The notes beneath the pieces are model-generated. The model was not told the DNA's origin. It ran no database searches and saw nothing but the letters and a program-made list of their open reading frames with translations. Shown piece by piece: positions 16,751 to 24,835 of a stretch of DNA of 64,000 bases (the stretch's first letter is position 1; every line of letters begins with the position of its first letter). The stretch is taken from assembly GCA_947476065.1 (NCBI GenBank), contig CANJPG010000003.1, forward strand, positions 21,476-85,475. Direction: 5' to 3'. Position numbers and translations under genes: made by a program. Origin of the DNA: Fidelibacterota bacterium. Lineage in GTDB: Bacteria; Pseudomonadota; Alphaproteobacteria; Rhodospirillales; Rhodospirillaceae.

Positions 16751-18240
16751 GGCTGCTTTTCCTGCTCGTGCAGTTTGCCGGGCTGAACGTCGGGCACCGT
16801 CCACATTGCTATGCCGGCGATGATCGCGATCGCCAATGTCACCCAGAATACGTTTGTCAGTGAGCCGCTGACACCGGCGACAAGGTCCGTCAGTTCACGT
16901 GCGGGCAACTTCTCGCGCAGGGCTGGATCCATCAGCGTCTGCAGCGGATCGTGGGCCTTGGGAATTTTCATGGTCAGGCTGAGATTGAGCACCGCACCTA
17001 GCAGAGCCGTGCCGAAGGTGCTGCCGACCATGCGCATGAAGGTCTGCATGCCGGTGGCCACACCGCGGTGATTGGGGGCAGCCTCCTGCATGGAAATCAT
17101 CTGGGCGGAGTTCATCGTGCCGAGGCCCGCGCCGATCAGGAAGGCCGCGGCGGTCGGAAACCAGCCGGCCAGGGGCAGGCTGACGCTTAAGGGCGCAGCT
17201 GCGAAGCCAGTGAGCGCCACGGTGCCCGCAACCATCATCACCGCGCCGCCGACAGCGGTTTTGCGGTAGGTGCTGCGGATCATGATGCGCGTGCTGATGG
17301 TCGCCGCGATGGGCCAGCTGAAGGACATGATCGACAGCGCCATGCCCGAGGCCAAAACGCCCTGGCCCATGACACTTTGCAGATAGGTCGGCAGGAAGGC
17401 GCTGACGCCCATAAGGGCCGCGCCGATGACGAAGCTGCCGATGTTGGAGCCCATCAGCGTGCGGTTCTGCCACAGCACCGGCGGCAACAATGGCTCGGGC
17501 GAGCGCCGTTCCATCTTCAAGAACAGCCAGAAGACCAGCACCGACCCAGCAACAAGCAGCGCGATCCACCAGCCGAGTTTGTCGGCTTCCAGCATGGCAA
17601 TGAGAATGCCGGTGATGGCCAGCATCAGCAGAAGCGCGCCGGTGGCGTCGATGGTGTGCTGCACGACACGTGGCGTTTCTTTCAGGAACATCGCCAGCAT
17701 GACGACCGTCAGCACGCCCATGGGGATGTTGAACCAGAAGATCAAAGGCCAGCTGAGATTGGCGACGATGAAGGCGCCCAGTACCGGGCCGATGATCGAC
17801 GAGCCGGCGAAGACGCTGGCGATATAAGGCTGGACCTTGACGCGTTCGGTGGCGGGATAGAGATCGCTGACGATGGTCATCGCGACGGTCAAGATGGCGC
17901 CAGCGCCGATGCCCTGGACGGCGCGGAAGATCACCAGCCACAGCATGGACGTGGCGAAGCCGCAGAGGATGCAGCCGATCAGGAAGATGCCCATGCCGAA
18001 GTACATCACCGGCTTGCGGCCATAGAGGTCAGCCAGGCGGCCATAAATCGGTATGGTGATGGCCTGGGTCAGCATGTAGGAGGCGAATACCCAAGCCAGC
18101 AGGGAAAACCCGCCAAGGTCGGCGACGATCGTTGGCATGGCCGTCGCGACAATGGTGCCTTCGACGGCGGCCGTGAACATGGCGGCAATGCAGCCGGCAA
18201 CCACAAGACGCCGCTGGGTGGGTGAGCTTTCCGAATTCAT
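16747..18240 (-). CDS. MFS drug efflux transporter, DHA2 (EmrB/QacA) family
   Basis: 497 residues, about 14 membrane helices as expected for DHA2 antiporters. The loop-2 motif GRLADLYGRKPVMY and the motif C region GAGAILTVAMTIVSDLYP followed by GSSIIGPVLGAFI are visible. Family members export drugs or toxic compounds by proton antiport; the substrate cannot be told. No emrA-type membrane-fusion gene or TetR/MarR regulator is adjacent, so it may work alone at the inner membrane. Confidence 0.93.
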   Translation of the reverse strand: MNSESSPTQRRLVVAGCIAAMFTAAVEGTIVATAMPTIVADLGGFSLLAWVFASYMLTQAITIPIYGRLADLYGRKPVMYFGMGIFLIGCILCGFATSMLWLVIFRAVQGIGAGAILTVAMTIVSDLYPATERVKVQPYIASVFAGSSIIGPVLGAFIVANLSWPLIFWFNIPMGVLTVVMLAMFLKETPRVVQHTIDATGALLLMLAITGILIAMLEADKLGWWIALLVAGSVLVFWLFLKMERRSPEPLLPPVLWQNRTLMGSNIGSFVIGAALMGVSAFLPTYLQSVMGQGVLASGMALSIMSFSWPIAATISTRIMIRSTYRKTAVGGAVMMVAGTVALTGFAAAPLSVSLPLAGWFPTAAAFLIGAGLGTMNSAQMISMQEAAPNHRGVATGMQTFMRMVGSTFGTALLGAVLNLSLTMKIPKAHDPLQTLMDPALREKLPARELTDLVAGVSGSLTNVFWVTLAIAIIAGIAMWTVPDVQPGKLHEQEKQP

Positions 18241-18499
18241 GGGGCTGGATGGGTCTAGAAGAGCCGGGTTGGACAGTCACGTCAGAGCTGCGCGACATGC
18301 CTGAGCGGAGCATGGAATATCCTTAAACAGGGCGGCTGTCATTCTCATATGTGAAGCTATCCGGACGAGGCTGGGATACGCTTTTCGCATAAGATGGCAT
18401 CTTGAACGTTCGCCCGGACCGGCTCAGGCTGGGCTCAGCCCAAATCCCCGGCCTTGGGGGGAGAAGCGGGAGTGGATAAAACGAAAAGGGGAGGCATCT

Positions 18500-18901
18500 A
18501 TGCATTCGCCGCTGCCGCTGCCCGTCACGCTGCTGACGGCCTGCCTGCTGAGCCTGGTTTATGTCGTGCTGTTCGCTCGCGTCGTGGGGGCCCGCATCCG
18601 CCTGCGGATATCCTTGGGCGATGGCGGTAACCCCGACATGCTGGCGCGCATTCGCGCCCACGCCAACTTCATCGAATACGTTCCGCTGATCCTTATCCTG
18701 ATGCTGATCTTGGAAACCTCGAAGGCTAACCCGCTGGTGCTGATGGTCGCAGGCGCCGTGCTGGTGGTTTGCCGCGTCCTGCATGCCTTCGGACTACCGC
18801 AGCAAGCGCCCAATATCCTGCGCGTCATCGGCGCGGCCGGCACGACCCTGGTCCTGGCGGCATTGGCTATCTCGGGCCTGATCCTGGTTTTCACTGCATG
18901 A
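18500..18901 (+). CDS. MAPEG-family membrane protein
   Basis: 133 residues, four membrane helices. The signature RIRAHANFIEYVPLILILM identifies MAPEG (membrane-associated proteins in eicosanoid and glutathione metabolism). Bacterial members often have glutathione transferase or peroxidase activity. AGGGGAGG lies 8 nt before ATG 18500. Its stop overlaps the next start (ATGA), so it is translationally coupled to the PAS protein. It is one of several glutathione-related genes between 16 and 25 kb. Confidence 0.92.
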   Translation: MHSPLPLPVTLLTACLLSLVYVVLFARVVGARIRLRISLGDGGNPDMLARIRAHANFIEYVPLILILMLILETSKANPLVLMVAGAVLVVCRVLHAFGLPQQAPNILRVIGAAGTTLVLAALAISGLILVFTA

Positions 18902-19428
18902 CGCCGTGGTCGGCCGAGATTGAGTCCTTCCTGCAGCACTGGCGCAATGTGCGGGCGGCGGAATTAGTGCCGGCGTCGGAACGCTTTCTCGACCATGCGC
19001 CGCTGGCATTCATGGCGCGCTGCTATATCGTCGAGGTGCGCGGCGACGTCGCCTTCGTCAGATTTCAGGGCAGCGTGCTGGCCGACTTCTGGCAGGGTGA
19101 TTTCACACGGCGGGATATTCATGAAGGTAGCCGCGAGAAATACAAAGCCCGTTCCTTCAAAAATATGAATAATGTCATCGGACTGCCTTGCGGCCACTAC
19201 CTGCGGCTCTTATTCAACACCTCGCTCGGCACGAAATTGAGTTCGGAATATCTCACACTGCCGCTCGGCGTAAATCCCGGGCGGGCGCCGCGGCTGGTAT
19301 GTTTCGTCAAGCCGGAAATTCAGAACGAGCGCATCGAACCCATGACGCGCACCATCGAAGCGCAGGAGCCGCGCTGGATCGACATTGGCGCGGGTGTGCC
19401 GGCTGAACCGCCGCTGGGGTATCTCTAA
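18898..19428 (+). CDS. PAS_5-domain protein
   Basis: 176 residues from ATG 18898, which overlaps the MAPEG stop codon. The layout (an N-terminal WRNVR helix, the [13 protein letters not shown] strand, [16 protein letters not shown], then a five-strand second half) matches the PAS_5 family, small alphaproteobacterial proteins with a single PAS fold and no output domain. Likely a cytoplasmic sensor or adaptor of unknown ligand. Coupling to MAPEG suggests a joint role, but that is inference. Confidence 0.8.
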   Translation: MTPWSAEIESFLQHWRNVRAAELVPASERFLDHAPLAFMARCYIVEVRGDVAFVRFQGSVLADFWQGDFTRRDIHEGSREKYKARSFKNMNNVIGLPCGHYLRLLFNTSLGTKLSSEYLTLPLGVNPGRAPRLVCFVKPEIQNERIEPMTRTIEAQEPRWIDIGAGVPAEPPLGYL

Positions 19429-19499
19429 GCGCAGCACCTAAGCGTTTGCTTGGGGCGGCTTGGGGCCCTTATACTCCCGCGCTCATTCGGGAGTTTTTC

Positions 19500-20627
19500 A
19501 TGATCAAATCGCGTGCTGCTGTTGCCTGGGAAGCGGGCAAACCACTCACCATCGAAACCGTCAACATCGAAGGACCGCGCGCTGGTGAGGTGCTAGTCGA
19601 GGTCATGGCGACGGGCGTGTGCCATACAGACGCCTATACACTGTCGGGGCTCGACTCCGAAGGTAAGTTCCCGGCCATTTTGGGCCATGAGGGCGCAGGG
19701 ATCGTGCGCGAGGTGGGCGCCGGCGTGACCAGCGTAAAGCCGGGCGATCACGTTATACCGCTCTACACGCCTGAATGCCGCCAGTGCAAAACCTGCCTGT
19801 CCCAGCGCAGCAACCTGTGCACCGCCATCCGCGCGACGCAAGGGCAGGGCCTGATGCCCGACAGCACTTCGCGCTTTTCCTGTGAGTCCACGAAACACAG
19901 CAGCCAGATTTTCCACTACATGGGCTGCTCGACCTTTTCCAACTTCACCGTGCTGCCGGAAATTGCCGTCGCAAAAGTGCGCCCCGACGCGCCCTTCGAC
20001 AAGATTTGCTACATCGGCTGCGGTGTCACCACCGGGATCGGCGCGGTCATCAACACGGCGAAGGTCTGGCCCGGCGCCAACGTCGCGGTGTTTGGATTGG
20101 GCGGCATTGGCCTCAACGTGATTCAAGGGGCGCGCATGGTCGGCGCCGACAAGATCATCGGCATCGACATCAATCCCGCGAAGGCCGAAACCGCCAAGCG
20201 CTTCGGCATGACCCACTTCATCAATCCCACCGAGGTCGGCTCGGATAAAGTGGTGGCAGCGGTGGTGGACGCCACCGGTGGCGGCGCCGATTTTTCCTTC
20301 GACTGCACGGGCAATACGAATGTCATGCGCCAGGCGCTGGAATGCTGTCATCGTGGCTGGGGCGAAAGCATCATCATCGGCGTGGCCGAGGCGGGCAAGG
20401 AAATCGCCACGCGTCCGTTCCAACTGGTGACCGGCCGCGTGTGGAAAGGCTCGGCCTTCGGCGGCGCGCGCGGACGTACCGATGTGCCCAAGATCGTCGA
20501 CTGGTACATGGAAGGCAAGATCGAGATCGACAGCCTGATCACCCACACCATGCCGCTGGAAGAAATCAACCACGCTTTTGATCTGATGCGCAAGGGCAAG
20601 TCGATCCGCTCGGTGATTGTCTACTGA
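19500..20627 (+). CDS. frmA: S-(hydroxymethyl)glutathione dehydrogenase (class III alcohol dehydrogenase)
   Basis: 375 residues. Catalytic zinc ligands in [12 protein letters not shown] and GHEGAG and later [11 protein letters not shown]; structural zinc loop [20 protein letters not shown]-binding [18 protein letters not shown]. It oxidises S-hydroxymethylglutathione (formaldehyde plus glutathione) to S-formylglutathione. ATG 19500 has GGGAG 8 nt upstream. Its stop overlaps the start of the S-formylglutathione hydrolase gene by one base, so the two-step detoxification pathway is co-translated. Cytoplasmic. Confidence 0.97.
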   Translation: MIKSRAAVAWEAGKPLTIETVNIEGPRAGEVLVEVMATGVCHTDAYTLSGLDSEGKFPAILGHEGAGIVREVGAGVTSVKPGDHVIPLYTPECRQCKTCLSQRSNLCTAIRATQGQGLMPDSTSRFSCESTKHSSQIFHYMGCSTFSNFTVLPEIAVAKVRPDAPFDKICYIGCGVTTGIGAVINTAKVWPGANVAVFGLGGIGLNVIQGARMVGADKIIGIDINPAKAETAKRFGMTHFINPTEVGSDKVVAAVVDATGGGADFSFDCTGNTNVMRQALECCHRGWGESIIIGVAEAGKEIATRPFQLVTGRVWKGSAFGGARGRTDVPKIVDWYMEGKIEIDSLITHTMPLEEINHAFDLMRKGKSIRSVIVY

Positions 20628-21472
20628 TGGAGATTCTCTCCCGCGTGCGCAGCTTCGGCGGCTGGCAGTTGGTCTGCCGCCACGATAGCGCTGTCACCGG
20701 AACGCCGATGCGCTTCGGTGTGTACCTGCCGCCCCAAGCCGACGACGCAAACGTCCCGGTGCTGTGGTTTCTGTCGGGCCTCACGTGCACCGAAGCCAAT
20801 TTCACCGAAAAAGCCGGCGCGCAGCGCGTGGCCGCCGACTTGGGCTTGATGCTGGTCGTGCCCGATACCTCGCCGCGCGGCGAAGGGGTTGCGAACGATG
20901 AGGCTTACGACTTGGGGCAGGGGGCCGGGTTCTATCTCGACGCCACGCAAGCGCCCTGGGCGCCGCATTTCATGATGGAGTCCTGGATCACGGTGGAGCT
21001 GCCTCAGGTGATCGCGGCGGAATTTCCCGCCGACATGGCACGCCAGGGCATCACCGGCCATTCCATGGGCGGGCATGGGGCTCTGACCCTCGCATTACGG
21101 CATCCGGAAACCTACCGCGCGGTGTCTGCCTTCGCGCCGATCGTGGCGCCGCGCCAGTGTCCGTGGGGCGAGAAGGCCTTCACCGCCTATCTCGGCCCTG
21201 ACCGCAAAACCTGGCGGGCCCATGACGCCTGCGATCTGATCGCCGACGGCGCACGTTTCGGAAAGTCGGTTACCACCGTGCTGGTGGATCAGGGCACCGC
21301 CGACTCGTTTTTACAAAACCAGCTGATGCCGGAACTGTTGCACACCGCCTGCGCCGAATCCGGCATCGCGCTGAAGCTCCGCATGCAGGAAGGCTACGAT
21401 CACTCGTATTATTTTATCGCGAGTTTTGTGGAAGACCACCTGCGGCATCACGCCGCGGCATTGAACGCCTAA
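20627..21472 (+). CDS. fghA: S-formylglutathione hydrolase
   Basis: 281 residues, esterase D family alpha/beta hydrolase. Motifs: LSGLTCTEANF (oxyanion region and conserved Cys), nucleophile Ser in GHSMGGHGA, Asp in VDQGTAD, and His in YDHSYYFI, a complete triad. It splits S-formylglutathione to formate and glutathione, completing formaldehyde oxidation after FrmA. TGATG junction with frmA. Overlaps the 3' end of the convergent GGDEF gene by 4 nt. Confidence 0.97.
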   Translation: MEILSRVRSFGGWQLVCRHDSAVTGTPMRFGVYLPPQADDANVPVLWFLSGLTCTEANFTEKAGAQRVAADLGLMLVVPDTSPRGEGVANDEAYDLGQGAGFYLDATQAPWAPHFMMESWITVELPQVIAAEFPADMARQGITGHSMGGHGALTLALRHPETYRAVSAFAPIVAPRQCPWGEKAFTAYLGPDRKTWRAHDACDLIADGARFGKSVTTVLVDQGTADSFLQNQLMPELLHTACAESGIALKLRMQEGYDHSYYFIASFVEDHLRHHAAALNA

Positions 21473-22557
21473 CGCGTCCGCGCCCGGCGGTCATCGCCTT
21501 CGGAATCAGCGGGCGCGGTTGCGTCACCGTCCAGTTCATCGGCGCGCACCACCTTGTTGCGTCCGGTTTCCTTGGCGCTATATAGCGCGTTGTCGGCGAT
21601 CTTGACCCAGTCTTCCTGGCTGACGTCCTTTTTGCATTCGGCCACGCCGATGCTGACCGTCACCGGGCGGTTTTTCAGCAAATTACCGTCGGCGATGCGG
21701 TTGCGCAGGTTCTCCGCCTGGATCATGGCAGCGGCGGCCGGGGTATCGGGCAGCAGCAGGAGGAACTCTTCGCCGCCCATGCGGAACAGCCGATCGAGCT
21801 TGCGCGAGCGGTTTTTGATCAGCAGCACCAGCGCTTTCAGCACGTGGTCGCCGGTATGGTGGCCCAGTTCGTCGTTAACGCGCTTGAAGTGATCGATGTC
21901 GATCAGCAGCACCGAGGCCGGCGCCCCTGTGCGCATGTGGCGCTCGATGGCTTCGTCCAGAGCGAATTCCATCTGGCGGCGGTTATAGGCGCCGGTCAAA
22001 GGATCGGTGATGGCCTGGCCCATCAGTTCGGTCTGCAATTCGCGGATGACGTCGGTGATGATGTAGATGATGACGATAGTCAGCGCCAGCGTGACCACAA
22101 ACCTGAGGGCGATATCCTGCCCCAGGGACAAGAGCACCATGGGCGCCGAGACGGCCAGCAAAAATAAGCTCGCGGTAATCGCCAAACGACGCGGCAGCAC
22201 GAAATAGCACAACAGCACGCCCGGAAAGCACCACAGTGCGCCGTGAATGGCGTCGGTCCTGAGCGAGGTGCCGATGGCGGCCACCGTGGGCAGCAATAGG
22301 AACTGGAAGGGGATGGGCGGGCGGCGCTTGACGTGGATGGCGTAGCCGTCGATGCAAAAGCACACCACGACGGCGAAGGTAGCGACGCCGAGGAAGTAGT
22401 GCCCCTCGAAAAAATCGATCATGGCGAAGGGCGTGACGAACACGACGATCGCCAGCGTGAGCAGATACATAATCCGCTCGCGGTAAAACTCCAGGATGTC
22501 CTGATTGCGACGCGGCGATGGTGGGGCCGCGTCCGGCTGTATGTCGGGCGTATTCAT
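21469..22557 (-). CDS. Membrane-bound diguanylate cyclase (GGDEF)
   Basis: 362 residues. About six membrane helices in residues 30-180, then a GGDEF domain (about 190-345) with DPLTGAYNRR, DIDHFKRVND and the active-site GGEEF. An RxxD inhibitory site (RKLD) stands exactly five residues before GGEEF, so product feedback inhibition is expected. It should make cyclic di-GMP from GTP. The membrane part resembles no named sensor module. No EAL/HD-GYP or PilZ gene is next to it. The upstream stretch 22558-22739 holds no gene. Confidence 0.94.
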   Translation of the reverse strand: MNTPDIQPDAAPPSPRRNQDILEFYRERIMYLLTLAIVVFVTPFAMIDFFEGHYFLGVATFAVVVCFCIDGYAIHVKRRPPIPFQFLLLPTVAAIGTSLRTDAIHGALWCFPGVLLCYFVLPRRLAITASLFLLAVSAPMVLLSLGQDIALRFVVTLALTIVIIYIITDVIRELQTELMGQAITDPLTGAYNRRQMEFALDEAIERHMRTGAPASVLLIDIDHFKRVNDELGHHTGDHVLKALVLLIKNRSRKLDRLFRMGGEEFLLLLPDTPAAAAMIQAENLRNRIADGNLLKNRPVTVSIGVAECKKDVSQEDWVKIADNALYSAKETGRNKVVRADELDGDATAPADSEGDDRRARTR

Positions 22558-22739
22558 CTGCTGTGTTCAGCGGAAATTGTGTTCAATGGAAAGGAACTGC
22601 GCGCGAACCAAAATTTCCTTTTCTCCCCAGGGACATATGATAGCAGTATTAGGCCCATCTGCCATGCCTTGTTGACGGTATGTAGCTGTACGCCGCATAG
22701 GTTATGATGGGGCGAACGCAAACAAACGGGAGTACAAAA

Positions 22740-23162
22740 ATGGCCATAACCGGAGGATGCCTTTGTGGCGCCGTGCGCTACAGCAGCACGTCCAAACCCG
22801 TGCTGTCGCGCACCTGCTGGTGCCGCGTGTGCCAATACATCGGCGCGGGCAGCGCGACCGTCAATGTCGCTTTCAACAAGGCCGATGTCACCGTCACCGG
22901 TGAACTCACCGATTATGAAAACGTCGCCGACAGCGGCAACAAGATGCACCGCAAGTTCTGCCCCAAGTGCGGCACGCCGATGTTCAGCGAAGCCGAAGTG
23001 CGGCCCAATGTGCTGGTGATCCGCTCGGGCACCTTGGACAATCTGGAAGAGGGCGCGCCTCAGGTCACCATCTGGACCAAAATGGCGCCGAGTTGGGCCT
23101 GCATCAGCGAGACCTTGCCCAAGGTCGAGGGGCAACCAGCCGCGCCTCCGGCGCCAAAATAA
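22740..23162 (+). CDS. GFA/CENP-V family zinc protein (copy 2)
   Basis: 140 residues from ATG 22740 (GGGAG 8 nt upstream; earlier in-frame starts lack a ribosome site). Cys pattern GGCLCGAVRY, TCWCRVCQ and KFCPKCGTPMF is the GFA zinc-binding layout. This copy keeps the GGCLCGAVRY start that is most typical of the family, unlike the copy at 16346 (CNCGAL). Possible glutathione-adduct enzyme; specific activity unknown. It lies 1.3 kb beyond the formaldehyde-oxidising pair. Confidence 0.9.
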   Translation: MAITGGCLCGAVRYSSTSKPVLSRTCWCRVCQYIGAGSATVNVAFNKADVTVTGELTDYENVADSGNKMHRKFCPKCGTPMFSEAEVRPNVLVIRSGTLDNLEEGAPQVTIWTKMAPSWACISETLPKVEGQPAAPPAPK

Positions 23163-23188
23163 GAGCGCCGCCCACTATTTTACGGCGG

Positions 23189-23548
23189 CTACTCCCCGAG
23201 GGCCGGCTTGGTGTGGGCGTTCATTTTGAACAGGAAGATGTTGGTCGCGCCGCGTTTGACGTCGGCGTCGCCCTTGGCGCCGCGCTTGATCAACAGGCCG
23301 GCCAGCGAGGCCGCGTCGGAATCCGAGCCGGCGTGGCGGTAGAGGCCGACGTCGCTGGGCTTGAAGCCGTGCACGTCGAACAGTTCCTTGCTGGCGTCTG
23401 CTGCAGTGCCGACATACCATTCGCCACGCTCGCTAGGATGGCGTTTCATGAAGTCTTGAAGCTCTTCGAGAATCTGGGTGCGCGACTTCTGTGGCTTTTG
23501 CGGCGGCACTGTGTCGCTCCCGTGGAGTGTATCCCTGTACCTTGCCAC
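23189..23548 (-). CDS. Conserved-looking hypothetical protein, 119 residues
   Basis: Basic N-terminal 25 residues, a helix (ILEELQDFMKRH), then a compact domain starting EWYVGTAADASKELFDVHG and ending KRGATNIFLFKMNAHTKP. The order (strand with YVG, a His-containing helix, a helix with paired Ala/Ser, Gly-rich turn, final strand with T-K-P) faintly recalls small GIY-YIG-like folds, but the catalytic Arg and Glu cannot be assigned, so no function is claimed. Convergent with the GFA gene across 26 bp. Confidence 0.6.
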   Translation of the reverse strand: MARYRDTLHGSDTVPPQKPQKSRTQILEELQDFMKRHPSERGEWYVGTAADASKELFDVHGFKPSDVGLYRHAGSDSDAASLAGLLIKRGAKGDADVKRGATNIFLFKMNAHTKPALGE

Positions 23549-23647
23549 ACTATTGGGGTTGGGCGCAGCTTATCGGGCTTGCCCTGGACTTCCGACGGCG
23601 TTTAGCATGGCGCCGGCGGTGCTTAACCGCCAATAGGGAGATTCAAT

Positions 23648-24073
23648 ATGCGTGCTGCGGTGCGAAAGATCGCGATGTCCTGCGGCCTCTTTTGTGGGGT
23701 CTTGATGCTGCTGGCCGGCGCCACCGCCGGCGCTGCCGAGCCGCCCTGGAGCCCGGTGGAAGTCAGCGTCTTCGAAACCGCCAAGGGCTTCGACTTCGCC
23801 AACGACTTCGGTGTGCCGTTCTTCACCAACGACCGCGACGCCGGCAGCAAGATCGGTTGCGATGACGCCTGCATCGAAACCTCGTGGCTGCCGGTCTATG
23901 CCCGCGCGAGTGCGATGCCCATGGGCGACTGGACTGTGATCCTGCGCCCCGACAAGGCCGCCCAGTGGGCCTACAAAGGCAAGCCGGTCTACAACTACTT
24001 CGCCAGCAACGATCCGAAAGAGGCGCAGGAAGTCATCGGCAAGGATAAACATTGGCACCGGTTGGTGCCGTAG
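23648..24073 (+). CDS. Exported protein with Lipoprotein_15-like repeat (COG4315 type)
   Basis: 141 residues; GGGAG 8 nt before ATG 23648. Signal peptide (about 1-29, ending AGAAE). The mature part has FDFANDFGVPFFTNDRD and then WTVILRPDKAAQWAYKGKPVYNYF, which matches the repeat of the secreted Lipoprotein_15/COG4315 family. No lipobox Cys at the cleavage site, so it is probably periplasmic and soluble. Two Cys (CDDACIE) could pair. Function unknown for the family. Convergent with the GST gene, 3 bp apart. Confidence 0.78.
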   Translation: MRAAVRKIAMSCGLFCGVLMLLAGATAGAAEPPWSPVEVSVFETAKGFDFANDFGVPFFTNDRDAGSKIGCDDACIETSWLPVYARASAMPMGDWTVILRPDKAAQWAYKGKPVYNYFASNDPKEAQEVIGKDKHWHRLVP

Positions 24074-24076
24074 AGG

Positions 24077-24715
24077 TTAGGAAGCCGAGGCGAACTTCGC
24101 CAATAGCTCCGAGTCCAACGCCGTCACTTTTACCGTCGCCGGTCTCGCCCCGATCCGCTTTACGTAGGCCATGATCGTCGGGTCCTCGGGAACCAGCTTG
24201 AAGCTCGTCGTCCAAGCCAGCGCGGTGCCCCAGAGCACGTCGGCCGCGCTGAACGTATCGCCGAGGATATAGGGGCCCTTCGACAGCTGGGCGATGAGCA
24301 GGTTTATCACCGTGTCGTAGTCGCCGTAGGGCGAGGTGGAGGCCGGCGCCGGTTCGCGTTTCATGAACTTGTCTATCACGGCGGGCTCGAAACAGGCGGC
24401 GTAATAGGCCAGCCAGCGGAGATACGGGCCACGCAACGGATCGGTGAGGGCGGGCGCGAGTTTCTTGTCCGGGAAAAAGTCGGCGAGGTAAATGAAGATC
24501 GCCACCTGTTCGGTGATCAGCGCGTCGCCGTGCATCAGCGCCGGCACTTTGCCCATGGGATTGACGGCGAGGTATTCGGGCTTGCGGGTATCGCCGGCGC
24601 GCACGTTAAGGACGTGCAGATCGTGCGGCGCGTTCAGCTCTTCGAGCAGGACGCGTGTGCCGAAAGAGCGCGTTTGCGGCGCGTGATAGAAAGTCAGTTT
24701 GCGTGTGTCGGTCAT
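24077..24715 (-). CDS. Glutathione S-transferase family protein
   Basis: 212 residues with a thioredoxin-fold N-terminal domain (YHAPQTRSFGTRVLLEELNAP, cis-Pro in GKVPALMHGDALITEQVAIFIYLAD) and an all-helical C-terminal domain with the N-capping FSAADVLWG. Ser in the RSF position may serve as the glutathione-activating residue. Cytoplasmic conjugation or isomerisation; substrate unknown. Part of the local glutathione-themed neighbourhood. A REP-like inverted repeat lies between it and uvrA. Confidence 0.92.
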   Translation of the reverse strand: MTDTRKLTFYHAPQTRSFGTRVLLEELNAPHDLHVLNVRAGDTRKPEYLAVNPMGKVPALMHGDALITEQVAIFIYLADFFPDKKLAPALTDPLRGPYLRWLAYYAACFEPAVIDKFMKREPAPASTSPYGDYDTVINLLIAQLSKGPYILGDTFSAADVLWGTALAWTTSFKLVPEDPTIMAYVKRIGARPATVKVTALDSELLAKFASAS

Positions 24716-24798
24716 TGAATCCCCCTCTGTTGCATCCCACTCAACAGTCGTCCTGCGATTTATTCCCAGGACCCATCCATCAGCGCGCGAGACTCTGG

Positions 24799-24821
24799 AT
24801 CCTGGGCAGAAGGCCCAGGAT
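24799..24821. repeat. REP-like intergenic palindrome
   Basis: ATCCTGGGC and GCCCAGGAT (9 bp, exact) flank a 5-nt loop, embedded in a CTGGATCC...GGATGACG context that is typical of short palindromic repeats dispersed between genes in many alphaproteobacteria. No T run. I found no second copy in this window, so its repeat status rests on resemblance. Confidence 0.5.
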
Positions 24822-24835
24822 GACGGGCGTGCGTG

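Noticed and set aside
17377..18225. 282-codon frame antisense to the MFS transporter
   Set aside because: Gln/His/Asp-rich composition is the usual reverse reading of a membrane protein gene.
19593..20573. 326-codon frame antisense to frmA
   Set aside because: frmA has complete catalytic motifs on the other strand; this translation is His/Asp/Ala-rich without domains.
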